This document shows, piece after piece, positions 43,868-54,229 of a stretch of 64,000 nt of DNA. The translations under genes were made by a program, and so were the position numbers. How positions within the stretch are numbered: position 1 is the stretch's first letter; each line of letters opens with the position of its first letter. Origin of the DNA: Fulvivirga maritima (GTDB lineage Bacteria; Bacteroidota; Bacteroidia; Cytophagales; Cyclobacteriaceae); the NCBI RefSeq assembly GCF_021389955.1, contig NZ_CP089980.1, positions 2,475,001 through 2,539,000 on the forward strand, read 5' to 3'. The notes below the pieces were generated by a model. It worked only from the letters and a program-made list of their open reading frames with translations. It did no database searches and was not told where the DNA came from.

Positions 43868-45154
43868 ATGTTTATCCCTTCTTTAGATACTTTAGATAAT
43901 AGTCAGGTTAGTGCTTATCAACTTGATGAATTAAAAAAGTTATTGGTATATGTAAGTGAGTCATCTCCTTATTACAAAAGACATTTTAATGAGGCAGGAA
44001 TCAACATTAATAGTATCGCCTCTTTTCATGATTTTGAAAAGATACCTCCTACTGATAAAAGTGACCTGCAGAAATTTCAAAGGGATTTTTGGTGTGTAGG
44101 AACTGACCAAATACTTGATTATTGTAGTACTTCTGGCACAGAAGGCAAGCCGGTAATAGTACCGCTTACCGCTAAAGATTTAGATAGACTTACCTATAAT
44201 GAATCTACCTCGCTAACTTGTGCAAATGGTAGTCATAAGGATATTTATCAGCTCACCACTACTATTGATCGTCAGTTTATGGCAGGTTATGCTTATGCTA
44301 TGGGCGTACGGGCTATGAATGCCGGTATGGTTAGAGTAGGTCCTGGTTTACCAGAGCTACAGTGGAGAATGATAAATGAAATTAAACCTACCACGCTCAT
44401 AATAGTACCATCATTTTTAAATAAGTTGATTGACTATGCTCTGGCTAATAATATAGACTTTCAATCAAGCAGTGTCACTAAGGCGGTATGCATAGGTGAA
44501 CCTATTAGAGGTGCTCAGTTTGAGCTTAACGCTATTGGCAAAAGAATCACAGAAAGATGGAATATAAGTCTTTTCTCTACTTATGCCTCTACAGAAATGG
44601 GAGCTGCTTTTACTGAATGCGAAGCCGGGAAAGGCGGACATTTGCGCCCTGAGCTTTTAATTGCAGAGATTTTAGATGAAGATAACCAACCAGTTAAGCC
44701 TGGAGAAACTGGTGAACTGACCATTACTACCTTAGGAGTAGAAGCCATGCCTCTTATCCGCTTTAAGACTGGAGATCTTTGCTACTTCGACTATGAACCT
44801 TGTTCTTGTGGAAGAAATACACCACGTTTAAGCCCCATCCTTGGCAGGAAATATCAACTTATAAAGTATAAAGGAACCACTTGCTATCCTCCGGCTATTT
44901 TTGATCTTTTAGATTCCGAAAAGGAGATATTACACTATCAGGTAGTAGTGGAGGCAGATGAATTTGCCAATGATATTCTAAAAGTAATGTACTGTGGTAA
45001 ACCTGGCTTTGATGCAGGCCTTTTATATAAAAAATTCAAGGCAATTTTGAGGGTTACACCGGAATTATATGAAATACCTGAGGCTGAATTGGTAGCAAGC
45101 GTCTATCCTAAGTCCAGCAGAAAGCCCATAAAATTCCAGGATAAGAGGAAATAA
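43868..45154 (+). CDS. Phenylacetate-CoA ligase-like AMP-forming enzyme (putative coumarate activator)
   Basis: The 428-residue PaaK/CoF-synthetase-type adenylating enzyme has the ATP-binding CSTSGTEGKPVIVPLT (about 96-111), FSTYASTEMGAAF, and RFKTGDLCYFDYEPCSCGRNTPRLSPILGR near the C-terminus. That last stretch has three Cys that may bind a metal. It would activate p-coumarate from the ammonia-lyase as a CoA or ACP thioester, so the enzyme for step two lies at the end of the operon. Alternative substrates are other aromatic acids. It ends the pigment cluster; a 174-base gap with the ribosomal promoter follows. Confidence 0.87.
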   Translation: MFIPSLDTLDNSQVSAYQLDELKKLLVYVSESSPYYKRHFNEAGININSIASFHDFEKIPPTDKSDLQKFQRDFWCVGTDQILDYCSTSGTEGKPVIVPLTAKDLDRLTYNESTSLTCANGSHKDIYQLTTTIDRQFMAGYAYAMGVRAMNAGMVRVGPGLPELQWRMINEIKPTTLIIVPSFLNKLIDYALANNIDFQSSSVTKAVCIGEPIRGAQFELNAIGKRITERWNISLFSTYASTEMGAAFTECEAGKGGHLRPELLIAEILDEDNQPVKPGETGELTITTLGVEAMPLIRFKTGDLCYFDYEPCSCGRNTPRLSPILGRKYQLIKYKGTTCYPPAIFDLLDSEKEILHYQVVVEADEFANDILKVMYCGKPGFDAGLLYKKFKAILRVTPELYEIPEAELVASVYPKSSRKPIKFQDKRK

Positions 45155-45236
45155 GCAAAATTCTACATAGTTTTGCACCACTCACACGGCTATTCAGATT
45201 TCCTGTTTGAATAATGCAAAAATTTAATAGGGAGTA

Positions 45237-45267
45237 TTTGCTTACTCGCATTAAATTACTATCTTTG
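45237..45267 (+). promoter_or_regulatory. Primary promoter of the ribosomal protein operon
   Basis: TTTG (45237-45240), a 19-base spacer and TATCTTTG (45260-45267) make a full match to the Bacteroidetes housekeeping promoter. Transcription would start near 45273, leaving a leader of about 55 bases before rplC. The leader holds a 6-bp stem (TTGCGG/CCGTAA, one G-T pair, loop of five A). Confidence 0.9.
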
Positions 45268-45328
45268 CAGTCCTTTTGCGGAAAAACCGTAAGAGATATA
45301 GCTAAATTATGCTTATAAAGATTTTAAA

Positions 45329-45961
45329 ATGTCTGGTATTATAGGAAAGAAAATCGGGATGACTAGCGTATACAGTGCCACTGGGAAAAATATCCCATGC
45401 ACGGTGATAGAGGCTGGTCCTTGTGTGGTAACACAAGTAAAAAATGATGAGACAGACGGATATACGGCTGTTCAGTTGGGCTATGGAGAGCGTAAGGAGA
45501 AAAATACTCCTAAAGCTTTACAGGGTCACTTCAAAAAAGCTGGTACTACTCCTAAGAAAGAAGTTGCTGAATTTAGAGACTTCAGAGTTGAGTTTGAAGG
45601 AGGCGTGCAACTAGGACAAGAAATTAAAGTTGGCGATGTATTCGTTGAAGGAGATTTCGTAGATGCTATTGGAACCTCTAAAGGTAAAGGTTTCCAAGGT
45701 GTTGTAAAAAGACATGGATTTGGTGGAGTTGGACAAAGAACTCACGGACAGCATAACAGAGAGAGAGCACCTGGTTCAATAGGTGGTGCTTCATTCCCAG
45801 CTAGAGTTTTCAAAGGAATGAGAATGGCTGGAAGAGCAGGTGGTAACAGAGTTAAAGTTATCAACCTTCAGGTAGTGAAAATCATACCTGAAAAGAATTT
45901 GGTATTAATAAGTGGTTCTGTACCAGGAGCAAATAATTCAACTGTAATTCTCGAGAAGTAA
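45329..45961 (+). CDS. rplC: 50S ribosomal protein L3
   Basis: The 210-residue L3 lies near the peptidyl transferase centre. [33 protein letters not shown] is its conserved central loop. It is the first gene of the run: no rpsJ (S10) precedes it, and its own strong promoter lies about 60 bases upstream. The stop overlaps the rplD start by one base (TAATG), as in several later gene pairs. Confidence 0.98.
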   Translation: MSGIIGKKIGMTSVYSATGKNIPCTVIEAGPCVVTQVKNDETDGYTAVQLGYGERKEKNTPKALQGHFKKAGTTPKKEVAEFRDFRVEFEGGVQLGQEIKVGDVFVEGDFVDAIGTSKGKGFQGVVKRHGFGGVGQRTHGQHNRERAPGSIGGASFPARVFKGMRMAGRAGGNRVKVINLQVVKIIPEKNLVLISGSVPGANNSTVILEK

Positions 45962-46590
45962 TGGACATTTCAGTAGTAAAATATAGTGGTGAAGATACCG
46001 GAAGAAAGATAAGTCTTTCTAACGAGGTTTTTGGTGTTGAGCCTAATGATCATGCAATTTACCTTGACGTTAAACAATATTTAGCTAATCAAAGACAAGG
46101 TACGCATAAGTCAAAAGAAAGAGGTGAGATTAGCGGATCTACCAAAAAGATAAAGAGACAAAAGGGTACTGGTACTGCCAGAGCAGGTAGTATAAAATCA
46201 CCTGTATTCAGAGGTGGTGGTAGAGTATTCGGTCCTCAGCCAAGAAACTATTCTTTCAAACTAAACAAAAAGTTGAAAGAACTAGCTCGTAAGTCTGTAC
46301 TTACATATAAGGCTAAGGATAACAGCATCGCAGTAGTAGAAGACTTCAACTTTGAAGCTCCTAAAACTAAGGAGTATCTTAAAATGTTAGAAGCTCTTTC
46401 ATTAGGAAATAAGAAGACATTACTGGTTCTTTCTGAGGGTAATAAAAATATCGTATTGTCAGGAAGAAACGTGCAAAACACGAAAGTGATAACAGCTGAT
46501 AGCTTAAACACATACGATGTATTGCATGCTGATAATCTAATATTGAGTGAAAGCTCTCTTGAGAAGATTGATAACTTATTGAAGAAATAA
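45961..46590 (+). CDS. rplD: 50S ribosomal protein L4
   Basis: The 209-residue L4 lines the exit tunnel. The conserved tunnel loop is [34 protein letters not shown]. In enterobacteria L4 represses the S10 operon; whether it does so here is unknown. It is translationally coupled to rplC and followed by rplW after 2 bases. Confidence 0.98.
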   Translation: MDISVVKYSGEDTGRKISLSNEVFGVEPNDHAIYLDVKQYLANQRQGTHKSKERGEISGSTKKIKRQKGTGTARAGSIKSPVFRGGGRVFGPQPRNYSFKLNKKLKELARKSVLTYKAKDNSIAVVEDFNFEAPKTKEYLKMLEALSLGNKKTLLVLSEGNKNIVLSGRNVQNTKVITADSLNTYDVLHADNLILSESSLEKIDNLLKK

Positions 46591-46592
46591 AA

Positions 46593-46880
46593 ATGAGCGT
46601 TTTAATAAAGCCATTGGTTACAGAGAAAGTTTCTGCTTTAAACGAAACAGGCAAGTATGGTTTCATAGTAGACCGCAAAGCTAATAAAGTAGACATAAAA
46701 AAGGCTGTAGAAAAGATGTACGGGGTAACCGTAGAAGAAGTGAACACAATGAATTATTTGGGTAAAACAAAATCCAGATATACTAAATCAAAAGTGATCA
46801 CAGGAAGAACTCCGTCGTTCAAAAAGGCTATCGTTACCGTAGCGGATGGTGAAGTAATCGATTTTTACAGCGAAATTTAA
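46593..46880 (+). CDS. rplW: 50S ribosomal protein L23
   Basis: The 95-residue L23 sits at the tunnel exit, where trigger factor and SRP dock. LIKPLVTEKVSALNETGKYGF and NTMNYLGKTKSRY are typical. Size is normal, and it is in the standard position between L4 and L2. Confidence 0.98.
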   Translation: MSVLIKPLVTEKVSALNETGKYGFIVDRKANKVDIKKAVEKMYGVTVEEVNTMNYLGKTKSRYTKSKVITGRTPSFKKAIVTVADGEVIDFYSEI

Positions 46881-46892
46881 TCATTAGAAAAG

Positions 46893-47722
<830 letters not shown>

Positions 47723-47723
<1 letters not shown>

Positions 47724-48001
47724 TGGCTAGATCACTTAAAAAAGGACCATATATAGATTTCAGGCTCGACAAGAAAGTCGATGCTATGAACGATTCAGGA
47801 AAAAAATCTGTGATCAAGACCTGGTCAAGAAGGTCAATGATCTCGCCAGATTTTGTAGGACATACTTTTGCTGTACATAATGGTAATAAGTTTATTCCTG
47901 TTTATGTAACTGAAAATATGGTAGGGCACAAACTTGGTGAGTTTGCTCCTACTAGAAACTTCAGAGGTCATGTTGGTAAAAAAGACAAAGGTAAAAGATA
48001 A
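47723..48001 (+). CDS. rpsS: 30S ribosomal protein S19
   Basis: The 92-residue S19 binds the head of the small subunit with S13. It shows [34 protein letters not shown] and [13 protein letters not shown], all canonical. Two bases separate it from rplV. Confidence 0.98.
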
Positions 48002-48003
48002 TT

Positions 48004-48426
48004 ATGGAGGCAGTAGCTAAATTAAAGAATGTACCTACTTCACCTCGAAAGATGAGATTGGTTGCCGATCTTATCAGAGGAGAGAGAGTTAATAAGGCAC
48101 TTAATATATTGAAATTTGAGCCTAAGCAAGGTGCTGCCAGGCTCGAAAAGTTATTACTTTCTGCTATTTCAAACTGGCAGCAAAGTAATGAGGACGTAGA
48201 CCTAGAAGACGCTGATCTTTATGTGAAAAGCATTCAGGTTGATAGCGGTAAAATACTTAAGCGTTTAAGACCTGCACCTCAGGGAAGAGCGCACAGAATA
48301 AGAAAGAGATCTAATCACGTAACTTTAGTCTTGGATAGTCTTGCCCCTGTTCAGGAAGAGGTTGAAAAACCTGCAAAGAAGGAGACCAAGAAGACTAAAA
48401 AATCAGACAATAAAGAAGATAAATAA
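48004..48426 (+). CDS. rplV: 50S ribosomal protein L22
   Basis: The 140-residue L22 has its tunnel-lining hairpin in the [23 protein letters not shown] region. After the conserved core, about 25 residues rich in Lys, Glu, Thr and Asp ([23 protein letters not shown]) extend the C-terminus beyond the E. coli form, a common Bacteroidota feature. Its last base overlaps the rpsC start. Confidence 0.97.
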   Translation: MEAVAKLKNVPTSPRKMRLVADLIRGERVNKALNILKFEPKQGAARLEKLLLSAISNWQQSNEDVDLEDADLYVKSIQVDSGKILKRLRPAPQGRAHRIRKRSNHVTLVLDSLAPVQEEVEKPAKKETKKTKKSDNKEDK

Positions 48427-49163
48427 TGGGACAAAAAGTTAACCCTGTAGCTTTTAGATTAGGTATCATCAAAGGTTGGGATTCCAGCTGGTATGGTGGT
48501 AAAGATTTTTCTGATAAATTGGTTGAAGACCATAACATCAGAAACTATATAGCAGCTCGTATACCAAAAGGGGGTATATCTAAAGTTGTTATCGAAAGAA
48601 CTCTCAAAAGAATCACACTTACAGTTCATACTGCACGTCCAGGAGTAGTTATTGGTAAAGGAGGAGCAGAAGTTGATAAGATTAAAGAAGAGTTAAAGAA
48701 ATTAACAGGTAAAGATGTTCAAATTAATATCTTCGAAGTTAAACGTCCTGAACTCGACGCTAAATTAGTAGGTGAATCAATCGCACAGCAGTTACAAGCT
48801 CGTATTTCTTACAGAAGAGCTATGAAGCAAGCCATTGCTTCTGCAATGAGAGTTGGAGCTCAGGGAATTAAAATAAAAGTTTCTGGTCGTTTAGGCGGTG
48901 CTGAGATGGCACGTACTGAGCAGTATAAAGATGGTCGTATACCATTGCATACTTTAAGAGCTGATATTGACTATGCTATTAGTGAAGCTAATACAGTATA
49001 CGGAAAGATTGGTATCAAAGTATGGATCTTCAAAGGTGAAGTGTACGGTAAGAGAGATCTCTCTCCTAACGTAGGTCTCGGAAATTCAGGATCAGGTAAT
49101 TCTGGAAGAGGAGGAAGAAAAAGAGGCGGAGACGGCGGTCCTAAGAGAAGAAGAAATAAATAG
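48426..49163 (+). CDS. rpsC: 30S ribosomal protein S3
   Basis: The 245-residue S3 forms part of the mRNA entry channel. It contains the KH motif [18 protein letters not shown] and the C-terminal [33 protein letters not shown] Gly/Arg/Lys-rich tail ([20 protein letters not shown]) ends the protein. A 50-base gap with a small GTGC/GCAC stem separates it from rplP. Confidence 0.98.
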   Translation: MGQKVNPVAFRLGIIKGWDSSWYGGKDFSDKLVEDHNIRNYIAARIPKGGISKVVIERTLKRITLTVHTARPGVVIGKGGAEVDKIKEELKKLTGKDVQINIFEVKRPELDAKLVGESIAQQLQARISYRRAMKQAIASAMRVGAQGIKIKVSGRLGGAEMARTEQYKDGRIPLHTLRADIDYAISEANTVYGKIGIKVWIFKGEVYGKRDLSPNVGLGNSGSGNSGRGGRKRGGDGGPKRRRNK

Positions 49164-49213
49164 TTTTTAATTGGAAGAAGTGCGAAGGCACGGTCTAAAT
49201 TTCATAAAATATT

Positions 49214-49636
49214 ATGTTACAGCCAAAGAGAGTTAAATTCAGGAAAAAACAAAAGGGTAGAATCAAAGGAATTGCCCAAAGAGGACATAGAATAGCTTTC
49301 GGTGCTTTTGCAATAAAGGCATTAGAGCCAGGATGGATCACATCAAGACAAATAGAGGCGGCAAGGATAGCCATGACTAGAGCAATGAAACGTGAAGGTC
49401 AGGTTTGGATTCGTATTTTTCCTGATAAGCCTGTAACCAAAAAGCCTGCAGAGGTAAGGATGGGTAAAGGTAAAGGTGCTCCTGAATATTGGGTAGCTGT
49501 TGTTAAACCAGGTACTATCCTCTTCGAAGCAGGTGGTATTAAGAAGGAGCTTGCACAGGAGGCGTTGAGATTAGCACAACAGAAGCTTCCAATTAAAACT
49601 AAATTTTCAGTACGCAGAGATTACGTAGAATCATAA
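49214..49636 (+). CDS. rplP: 50S ribosomal protein L16
   Basis: The 140-residue L16 organises the A-site tRNA region. It shows [16 protein letters not shown], the central [19 protein letters not shown]-like stretch, and [28 protein letters not shown]. The gene is in the normal position after rpsC. Confidence 0.98.
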   Translation: MLQPKRVKFRKKQKGRIKGIAQRGHRIAFGAFAIKALEPGWITSRQIEAARIAMTRAMKREGQVWIRIFPDKPVTKKPAEVRMGKGKGAPEYWVAVVKPGTILFEAGGIKKELAQEALRLAQQKLPIKTKFSVRRDYVES

Positions 49637-49641
49637 GAAAA

Positions 49642-49836
49642 ATGAAAAATTCGGAAATAAAAGCACTAAATATAGAAGAGCTAAACCAAAGGTTAGCTGG
49701 TGAGGAAGAGGCGTACCGAAAAATGAAGTTTGCTCATGCTATATCACCTATAGAAAATCCTAGTAAAATTCAGGAGACTCGTAGGTTAATTGCCAGATTG
49801 AAGACTGAATTAACGGCTAAAAAACTTGCTAAATAA
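49642..49836 (+). CDS. rpmC: 50S ribosomal protein L29
   Basis: The 64-residue L29 is a two-helix protein beside L23 at the tunnel exit. EIKALNIEELNQRLAGEEEAYRKMKFAHA and the C-terminal ETRRLIARLKTEL are characteristic. Confidence 0.95.
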   Translation: MKNSEIKALNIEELNQRLAGEEEAYRKMKFAHAISPIENPSKIQETRRLIARLKTELTAKKLAK

Positions 49837-49843
49837 TATTTAA

Positions 49844-50101
49844 ATGGAGTCTAGAAAATTAAGAAAAGAAAGAATAGGGCAGGTTGTAAGCAACAAAATG
49901 GAGAAATCCATCACTGTAAGTGTACAACGTAAAGAAAAGCACCCTATCTATGGTAAGTTTGTTAATAAAACTACCAAGTTTACGGCTCATGACGAAAAGA
50001 ACGAGTGCGGAATTGGCGACACCGTTCGTATAATGGAAACTCGTCCTTTGAGTAAAAATAAAAGGTGGAGATTAGTTGAAATCATCGAAAAGGCTAAATA
50101 A
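49844..50101 (+). CDS. rpsQ: 30S ribosomal protein S17
   Basis: The 85-residue OB-fold S17 shows [31 protein letters not shown] and [23 protein letters not shown], all standard. It is followed 2 bases later by rplN. Confidence 0.97.
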   Translation: MESRKLRKERIGQVVSNKMEKSITVSVQRKEKHPIYGKFVNKTTKFTAHDEKNECGIGDTVRIMETRPLSKNKRWRLVEIIEKAK

Positions 50102-50103
50102 TA

Positions 50104-50472
50104 ATGATACAGCAAGAGTCTAGATTAAATGTAGCAGATAACAGCGGAGCAAAAGAAGTTCTTTGTATCCGTGTGTTAGGAGGTACTGGAAAGAAATACG
50201 CTTCAGTTGGAGATAAAATTGTTGTATCAGTTAAGTCTGCACTTTCTTCCAGTAACTTAAAAAAAGGTACGGTTTCTAAAGCAGTAATTGTTCGTACCAA
50301 AAAAGAAGTGAGAAGAAAGGATGGTTCTTACATCAGATTTGAAGATAACGCGGCAGTTCTTTTAACAGCTAATGATGAGCCTAGAGGTACTCGTATTTTT
50401 GGACCTGTGGCTAGAGAATTGCGTGAAAAGCAATTCATGAAAATAGTTTCACTAGCACCTGAAGTATTATAA
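50104..50472 (+). CDS. rplN: 50S ribosomal protein L14
   Basis: The 122-residue L14 begins [19 protein letters not shown] and contains [19 protein letters not shown] and [15 protein letters not shown]. These are the most conserved parts of the family, contacting 16S rRNA at the intersubunit face and the binding site of silencing factor RsfS. Confidence 0.98.
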   Translation: MIQQESRLNVADNSGAKEVLCIRVLGGTGKKYASVGDKIVVSVKSALSSSNLKKGTVSKAVIVRTKKEVRRKDGSYIRFEDNAAVLLTANDEPRGTRIFGPVARELREKQFMKIVSLAPEVL

Positions 50473-50474
50473 TC

Positions 50475-50822
50475 ATGGAGAGATCAAAAAATAAACAAAC
50501 TAAACTTCACATAAGAAAAGGAGACACTGTAAGAGTTGTTTCTGGAAACTCTAAAGGTAAAGAGGGTGAAGTGTTAGAAGTAATTACCTCTAAGCAAAGA
50601 GCTATTGTGCAAGGTGTAAACATTGTTACTAAACATGTGAAGCCTTCTGCTGATAACCCTGAGGGCGGAATTAAGAAAACTGAGGCTGCTATCCATATTA
50701 GTAATTTGAAGCTTATTGATCCTGCTACTGGTGAAGCAGTAAGAACAGGAAGAAAGCTAAATGACGACGGTAAGCTTCAAAGATATTCTAAGAAAACTGG
50801 AGAATTTATAAAAAATGGCTAA
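50475..50822 (+). CDS. rplX: 50S ribosomal protein L24
   Basis: The 115-residue L24 is an early assembly protein with a KOW motif, [34 protein letters not shown] and [17 protein letters not shown] follow. The coding region overlaps rplE by 8 bases, indicating coupling. Confidence 0.97.
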   Translation: MERSKNKQTKLHIRKGDTVRVVSGNSKGKEGEVLEVITSKQRAIVQGVNIVTKHVKPSADNPEGGIKKTEAAIHISNLKLIDPATGEAVRTGRKLNDDGKLQRYSKKTGEFIKNG

Positions 50823-51366
50823 TCCAAGATTAAAAGATAAATACCAAAATGAAATTGTGTCTGCTTTAAAAGACAAGTTTCAGTATAAGTCAATAATGCA
50901 GGTACCTAAGGTTGTTAAGGTTTGTATTAACAAAGGTATAGGTGCAGCTGTTGCTGATAAAAAATTAGTTGATATCGGTCTTGAAGAATTGACAACTATT
51001 TCTGGTCAGAAAGCTGTTGCTACGAAGTCTAAAAAATCAATCTCTAACTTTAAGTTAAGAGATGGTATGCCTATCGGAGCGAGAGTAACACTAAGAGGTG
51101 ATAAAATGTATGAGTTTATGGACCGTTTGATGTCTATTGCTTTACCTCGCGTGAGAGACTTTAGAGGAATTAGTGATAAAGGTTTTGACGGAAGAGGTAA
51201 CTATACCTTAGGCGTTAAGGAACAAATCATATTTCCTGAAATTAGTATCGATAAGGTAAATAAAATCAGTGGTATGGACATAACATTTGTTACTACTGCT
51301 GAAACAGACGAAGAAAGTTATGAATTGCTAAAGGCATTCGGTATGCCATTCGCAAATAAAAACTAA
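50815..51366 (+). CDS. rplE: 50S ribosomal protein L5
   Basis: The 183-residue L5 binds 5S rRNA and contacts the P-site tRNA. It shows [54 protein letters not shown], and [13 protein letters not shown]. All are standard for the family. Confidence 0.98.
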   Translation: MANPRLKDKYQNEIVSALKDKFQYKSIMQVPKVVKVCINKGIGAAVADKKLVDIGLEELTTISGQKAVATKSKKSISNFKLRDGMPIGARVTLRGDKMYEFMDRLMSIALPRVRDFRGISDKGFDGRGNYTLGVKEQIIFPEISIDKVNKISGMDITFVTTAETDEESYELLKAFGMPFANKN

Positions 51367-51372
51367 AATATT

Positions 51373-51642
51373 ATGGCAAGAAAAGCTGTTATAGCAAGAG
51401 AAAGAAAAAGAGAGAAATTAGTAGCTAAGTATGCTGCTAAGAGAAAAGCTCTTAAAGAAGCTGGTGACTATGAAGCATTGGATAAATTACCAAGAAATGC
51501 TTCTCCAGTAAGGTTACACAATAGATGTAAGCTTACCGGAAGACCTAAGGGTTACATGAGAAAGTTCGGAATTTCTAGGGTAACATTTAGAGAGATGGCT
51601 TCTGAAGGGAAAATACCTGGTGTTACAAAGGCCAGTTGGTAA
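51373..51642 (+). CDS. rpsN: 30S ribosomal protein S14, zinc-free type
   Basis: The 89-residue S14 has a single Cys ([18 protein letters not shown]), so it is the C-minus form that does not bind zinc. [12 protein letters not shown] and [18 protein letters not shown] are typical. It is the last gene before a 94-base gap that holds an internal promoter. Confidence 0.97.
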   Translation: MARKAVIARERKREKLVAKYAAKRKALKEAGDYEALDKLPRNASPVRLHNRCKLTGRPKGYMRKFGISRVTFREMASEGKIPGVTKASW

Positions 51643-51656
51643 AAAATTCTCTTTTA

Positions 51657-51688
51657 TTTTTATTCAAAGAAATTGTTCTGTATCTTTG
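51657..51688 (+). promoter_or_regulatory. Internal promoter before rpsH
   Basis: TATCTTTG (51681-51688) is identical to the -7 element of the rplC promoter. TTTT at 51657-51660, 20 bases upstream, is a three-of-four -33 match. It lies in the longest gap of the S10-spc region and would boost rpsH and later genes. Confidence 0.65.
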
Positions 51689-51736
51689 CAGGCCTGTTTG
51701 AGCAGGGTTGCAATTTTACGTTAGATAAAGAAGAAA

Positions 51737-52135
51737 ATGACAGATCCAATAGCAGATTATTTAACCAGGCTTAGAAATGCAATCAAAGCCCGTCACAGAA
51801 TAGTAGATATTCCGGCTTCTAATATTAAGAAGGAGATGACGAAAGTGTTGCATAATAAAGGATATATCCTTAACTATAAGTTTGAGGAAACTGATAATCA
51901 TCAGGGAAATATCAAAATAGCTCTGAAATATAATTCAGAGACTAAAAAGCCCGCTATTTACCATATAGAAAGGGTAAGTAAGCCTGGTTTAAGAAAGTAT
52001 GCTCAGGCAGATGCACTTCCAAGAGTACTGAATGGTCTTGGTGTAGCTATTTTATCTACTTCTAAAGGAGTAATAACAGATAAAGAAGCTAAAGACCTTC
52101 ACATTGGTGGTGAGGTATTGTGTTACGTATATTAA
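51737..52135 (+). CDS. rpsH: 30S ribosomal protein S8
   Basis: The 132-residue S8 binds the 16S central domain and, in enterobacteria, represses the spc operon. It begins MTDPIADYLTRLRNAIKARH and ends with the conserved RVLNGLGVAILSTSKGVITDKEA and GGEVLCYVY. It has its own candidate promoter about 50 bases upstream. Confidence 0.98.
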   Translation: MTDPIADYLTRLRNAIKARHRIVDIPASNIKKEMTKVLHNKGYILNYKFEETDNHQGNIKIALKYNSETKKPAIYHIERVSKPGLRKYAQADALPRVLNGLGVAILSTSKGVITDKEAKDLHIGGEVLCYVY

Positions 52136-52145
52136 TTAAATAATA

Positions 52146-52703
52146 ATGTCAAGAATAGGGAAAAAACCGATCAAGCTCGTAAATGGTGTTACTTACACAT
52201 ACGACAAAGAAGCTGGAGTCGTTACAGTAAAGGGACCTAAAGGAGAGCTTACGCAAGAAATTGATCCTTCCTTCAAATTGGTTGAAAATGAAGGCGAGTT
52301 GATTCTGGACAGGCCAACTGAGCAGAAGAGACATAAAGCAATGCATGGCTTGTACCGTTCGTTAATAAACAACATGTTTGTTGGTGTTAGCGAAGGTTAT
52401 CAAAAGAAATTAGAATTAGTTGGGGTTGGTTATAAAGCTACTGCTCAAAACAACGTATTGGAATTAAGTCTTGGATATTCACACAATATCTTTCTTGCTA
52501 TTCCAGCTGAAATTTCTGTGAATGCTGAAACAGAAAAAGGAAAGAATCCTGTTGTTACCTTAGAAGGATCTGATAAGCAATTAATTGGTCAGGTAGCAGC
52601 TAAAATTAAATCACTTAGACCTGTGGAACCATACAAAGGTAAAGGTGTAAGGTTTGTAGGAGAAATAGTAAGACGTAAAGCTGGTAAGCAAGCTGCTAAA
52701 TAA
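52146..52703 (+). CDS. rplF: 50S ribosomal protein L6
   Basis: The 185-residue L6 is a two-domain protein near the GTPase centre. It shows MSRIGKKPI, VTVKGPKGELT, LVGVGYKATAQNN, and the C-terminal signature KIKSLRPVEPYKGKGVRF. Normal length. Confidence 0.98.
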   Translation: MSRIGKKPIKLVNGVTYTYDKEAGVVTVKGPKGELTQEIDPSFKLVENEGELILDRPTEQKRHKAMHGLYRSLINNMFVGVSEGYQKKLELVGVGYKATAQNNVLELSLGYSHNIFLAIPAEISVNAETEKGKNPVVTLEGSDKQLIGQVAAKIKSLRPVEPYKGKGVRFVGEIVRRKAGKQAAK

Positions 52704-52710
52704 TTAGGAT

Positions 52711-53058
52711 ATGGCATTAAATAAACATAAAAGAAGACTTAGAATAAAGAAAGGTATCAGAAACAAAATTTCTGGTACTGCTGAAAAGCCAAGATTGTCT
52801 GTTTTCAAAAGCAATAAAGGAATATATGCTCAGTTAATAGATGATACAAAAGGTCATACATTATTGGCTAGCTCTTCAAAAGATATTGACGGAGAAGGTC
52901 TTAATGTTGATGTTAGTAAAAACGTAGGTCTTAAGCTTGCTGAAAAGGCTAAGGCAGACGGAATAGAAAAAATTGTATTTGATAGGAGTGGTTATCTTTA
53001 TCATGGTAGAGTGAAAGCTTTAGCTGAAGGTGCCAGAGAGGGAGGTCTAAAATTTTAA
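52711..53058 (+). CDS. rplR: 50S ribosomal protein L18
   Basis: The 115-residue L18 binds 5S rRNA with L5 and L25. It shows [38 protein letters not shown] and [26 protein letters not shown], both canonical. Confidence 0.98.
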   Translation: MALNKHKRRLRIKKGIRNKISGTAEKPRLSVFKSNKGIYAQLIDDTKGHTLLASSSKDIDGEGLNVDVSKNVGLKLAEKAKADGIEKIVFDRSGYLYHGRVKALAEGAREGGLKF

Positions 53059-53064
53059 AGCGAT

Positions 53065-53583
53065 ATGTCTCAGAGTAATATAAGATCAGTAAAAGCTAGC
53101 GAAATAGACCTTAAAGAAAAGGTTGTTGCCATAAAAAGGGTAGCTAAAGTAGTAAAAGGTGGTAGAAGATTTAGTTTTTCAGCTATTGTAGTAGTTGGTA
53201 ACGGTAATGGAGTTGTTGGTTATGGATTAGGTAAAGCTAATGAAGTAACAGATGCTATTACTAAAGGTATAGATGATGCTAAAAAGAATCTTGTACAAGT
53301 ACCTATTATTAAAGGAACCGTTCCTCACGAATCAATTGGTAAATTTGGTGGTGGTTTCGTATTATTGAAACCTGCTGCGCCTGGTACGGGAGTTATAGCT
53401 GGTGGTGCAATGCGTGCTGTATTAGAGAGTGCTGGTGTACATAACGTACTAGCAAAGTCTAAAGGATCATCTAACCCTCATAACGTGGTGAAGGCTACTT
53501 TCGATGCCTTAACTAATATGAGAGATCCATTTACAGTAGCTCAAGACAGAGGAGTTTCTTTATCAAAAGTTTTTAACGGTTAA
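53065..53583 (+). CDS. rpsE: 30S ribosomal protein S5
   Basis: The 172-residue S5 affects decoding accuracy. It has the dsRNA-binding-like N-domain [43 protein letters not shown] and the conserved C-domain [27 protein letters not shown]. The residues around KGGRRF are where spectinomycin-resistance mutations occur in other species; nothing unusual is seen. Confidence 0.98.
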   Translation: MSQSNIRSVKASEIDLKEKVVAIKRVAKVVKGGRRFSFSAIVVVGNGNGVVGYGLGKANEVTDAITKGIDDAKKNLVQVPIIKGTVPHESIGKFGGGFVLLKPAAPGTGVIAGGAMRAVLESAGVHNVLAKSKGSSNPHNVVKATFDALTNMRDPFTVAQDRGVSLSKVFNG

Positions 53584-53588
53584 TTAGA

Positions 53589-53768
53589 ATGGCAAAAGTT
53601 AAAATATCTCAGGTGAAAAGTGCCATAGGCAGACCTGAAAGACAGAAAAGAACGATACAAGCTCTTGGTTTAGGTAAGATCAGTAAATCAGTAGAGGTAG
53701 AATTAACACCGCAGATCCAAGGTATGATCAATAAGGTGAGCCATTTGGTATCTGTAAGTGAACTATAA
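53589..53768 (+). CDS. rpmD: 50S ribosomal protein L30
   Basis: This short gene encodes 59 residues, from ATG 53589 to TAA 53766-53768: MAKVKISQVKSAIGRPERQK, then TIQALGLGKISKSVEVELT and MINKVSHLVSVSEL. SAIGRPERQKRTIQALGLGK is the L30 signature. It sits between rpsE (5-base gap) and rplO (12-base gap), the conserved spc order. Confidence 0.97.
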   Translation: MAKVKISQVKSAIGRPERQKRTIQALGLGKISKSVEVELTPQIQGMINKVSHLVSVSEL

Positions 53769-53780
53769 CCGATTGAACAG

Positions 53781-54227
53781 ATGAAATTAAATACATTAAC
53801 ACCTGCAAAAGGTTCAGTAAAGAATAAGAAGAGAATTGGTCGTGGACAAGGTTCTGGTAAAGGTGGCACTGCTACAAGAGGTCACAAAGGAGCTAAGTCC
53901 CGTTCAGGATACTCTAAAAAATTAGGATTCGAAGGTGGTCAAATGCCATTGCAAAGAAGAGTTCCTAAATTTGGATTTACTAATCCTAACAAGGTAGAGT
54001 ATAAAGCGATTAATTTAGATACTATCCAGTCACTTATTGAAAGTGCAAGTGTAGAAACAATCAAATTCAATGATTTGGTTGAGCACGGATTGGCTGGTAA
54101 AAATGATAAAGTTAAAATATTAGGTAGAGGTGAATTGAAATCTAAGGTTGATGTTGAAGCGCACGCGTTCTCTTCCTCTGCTGCCAAGGCTATAGAAGCT
54201 GCTGGTGGTAAAGTTACTCAACTATAA
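53781..54227 (+). CDS. rplO: 50S ribosomal protein L15
   Basis: The 148-residue L15 has the Gly-rich N-terminal extension RIGRGQGSGKGGTATRGHKGAKSRSG followed by GFEGGQMPLQRRVPKFGF. It is a late assembly protein of the large subunit. It precedes secY by 2 bases. Confidence 0.98.
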   Translation: MKLNTLTPAKGSVKNKKRIGRGQGSGKGGTATRGHKGAKSRSGYSKKLGFEGGQMPLQRRVPKFGFTNPNKVEYKAINLDTIQSLIESASVETIKFNDLVEHGLAGKNDKVKILGRGELKSKVDVEAHAFSSSAAKAIEAAGGKVTQL

Positions 54228-54229
54228 TT

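Noticed and set aside
21272-45154. Pigment cluster as a recently acquired island
   Set aside because: No tRNA, integrase, insertion sequence or flanking repeats are visible, and base and codon use look like those of the neighbours; such clusters are normal in this phylum.
49177-49190. Small GTGC/GCAC stem between rpsC and rplP as a regulatory site
   Set aside because: Four pairs only; too weak to claim without conservation data.
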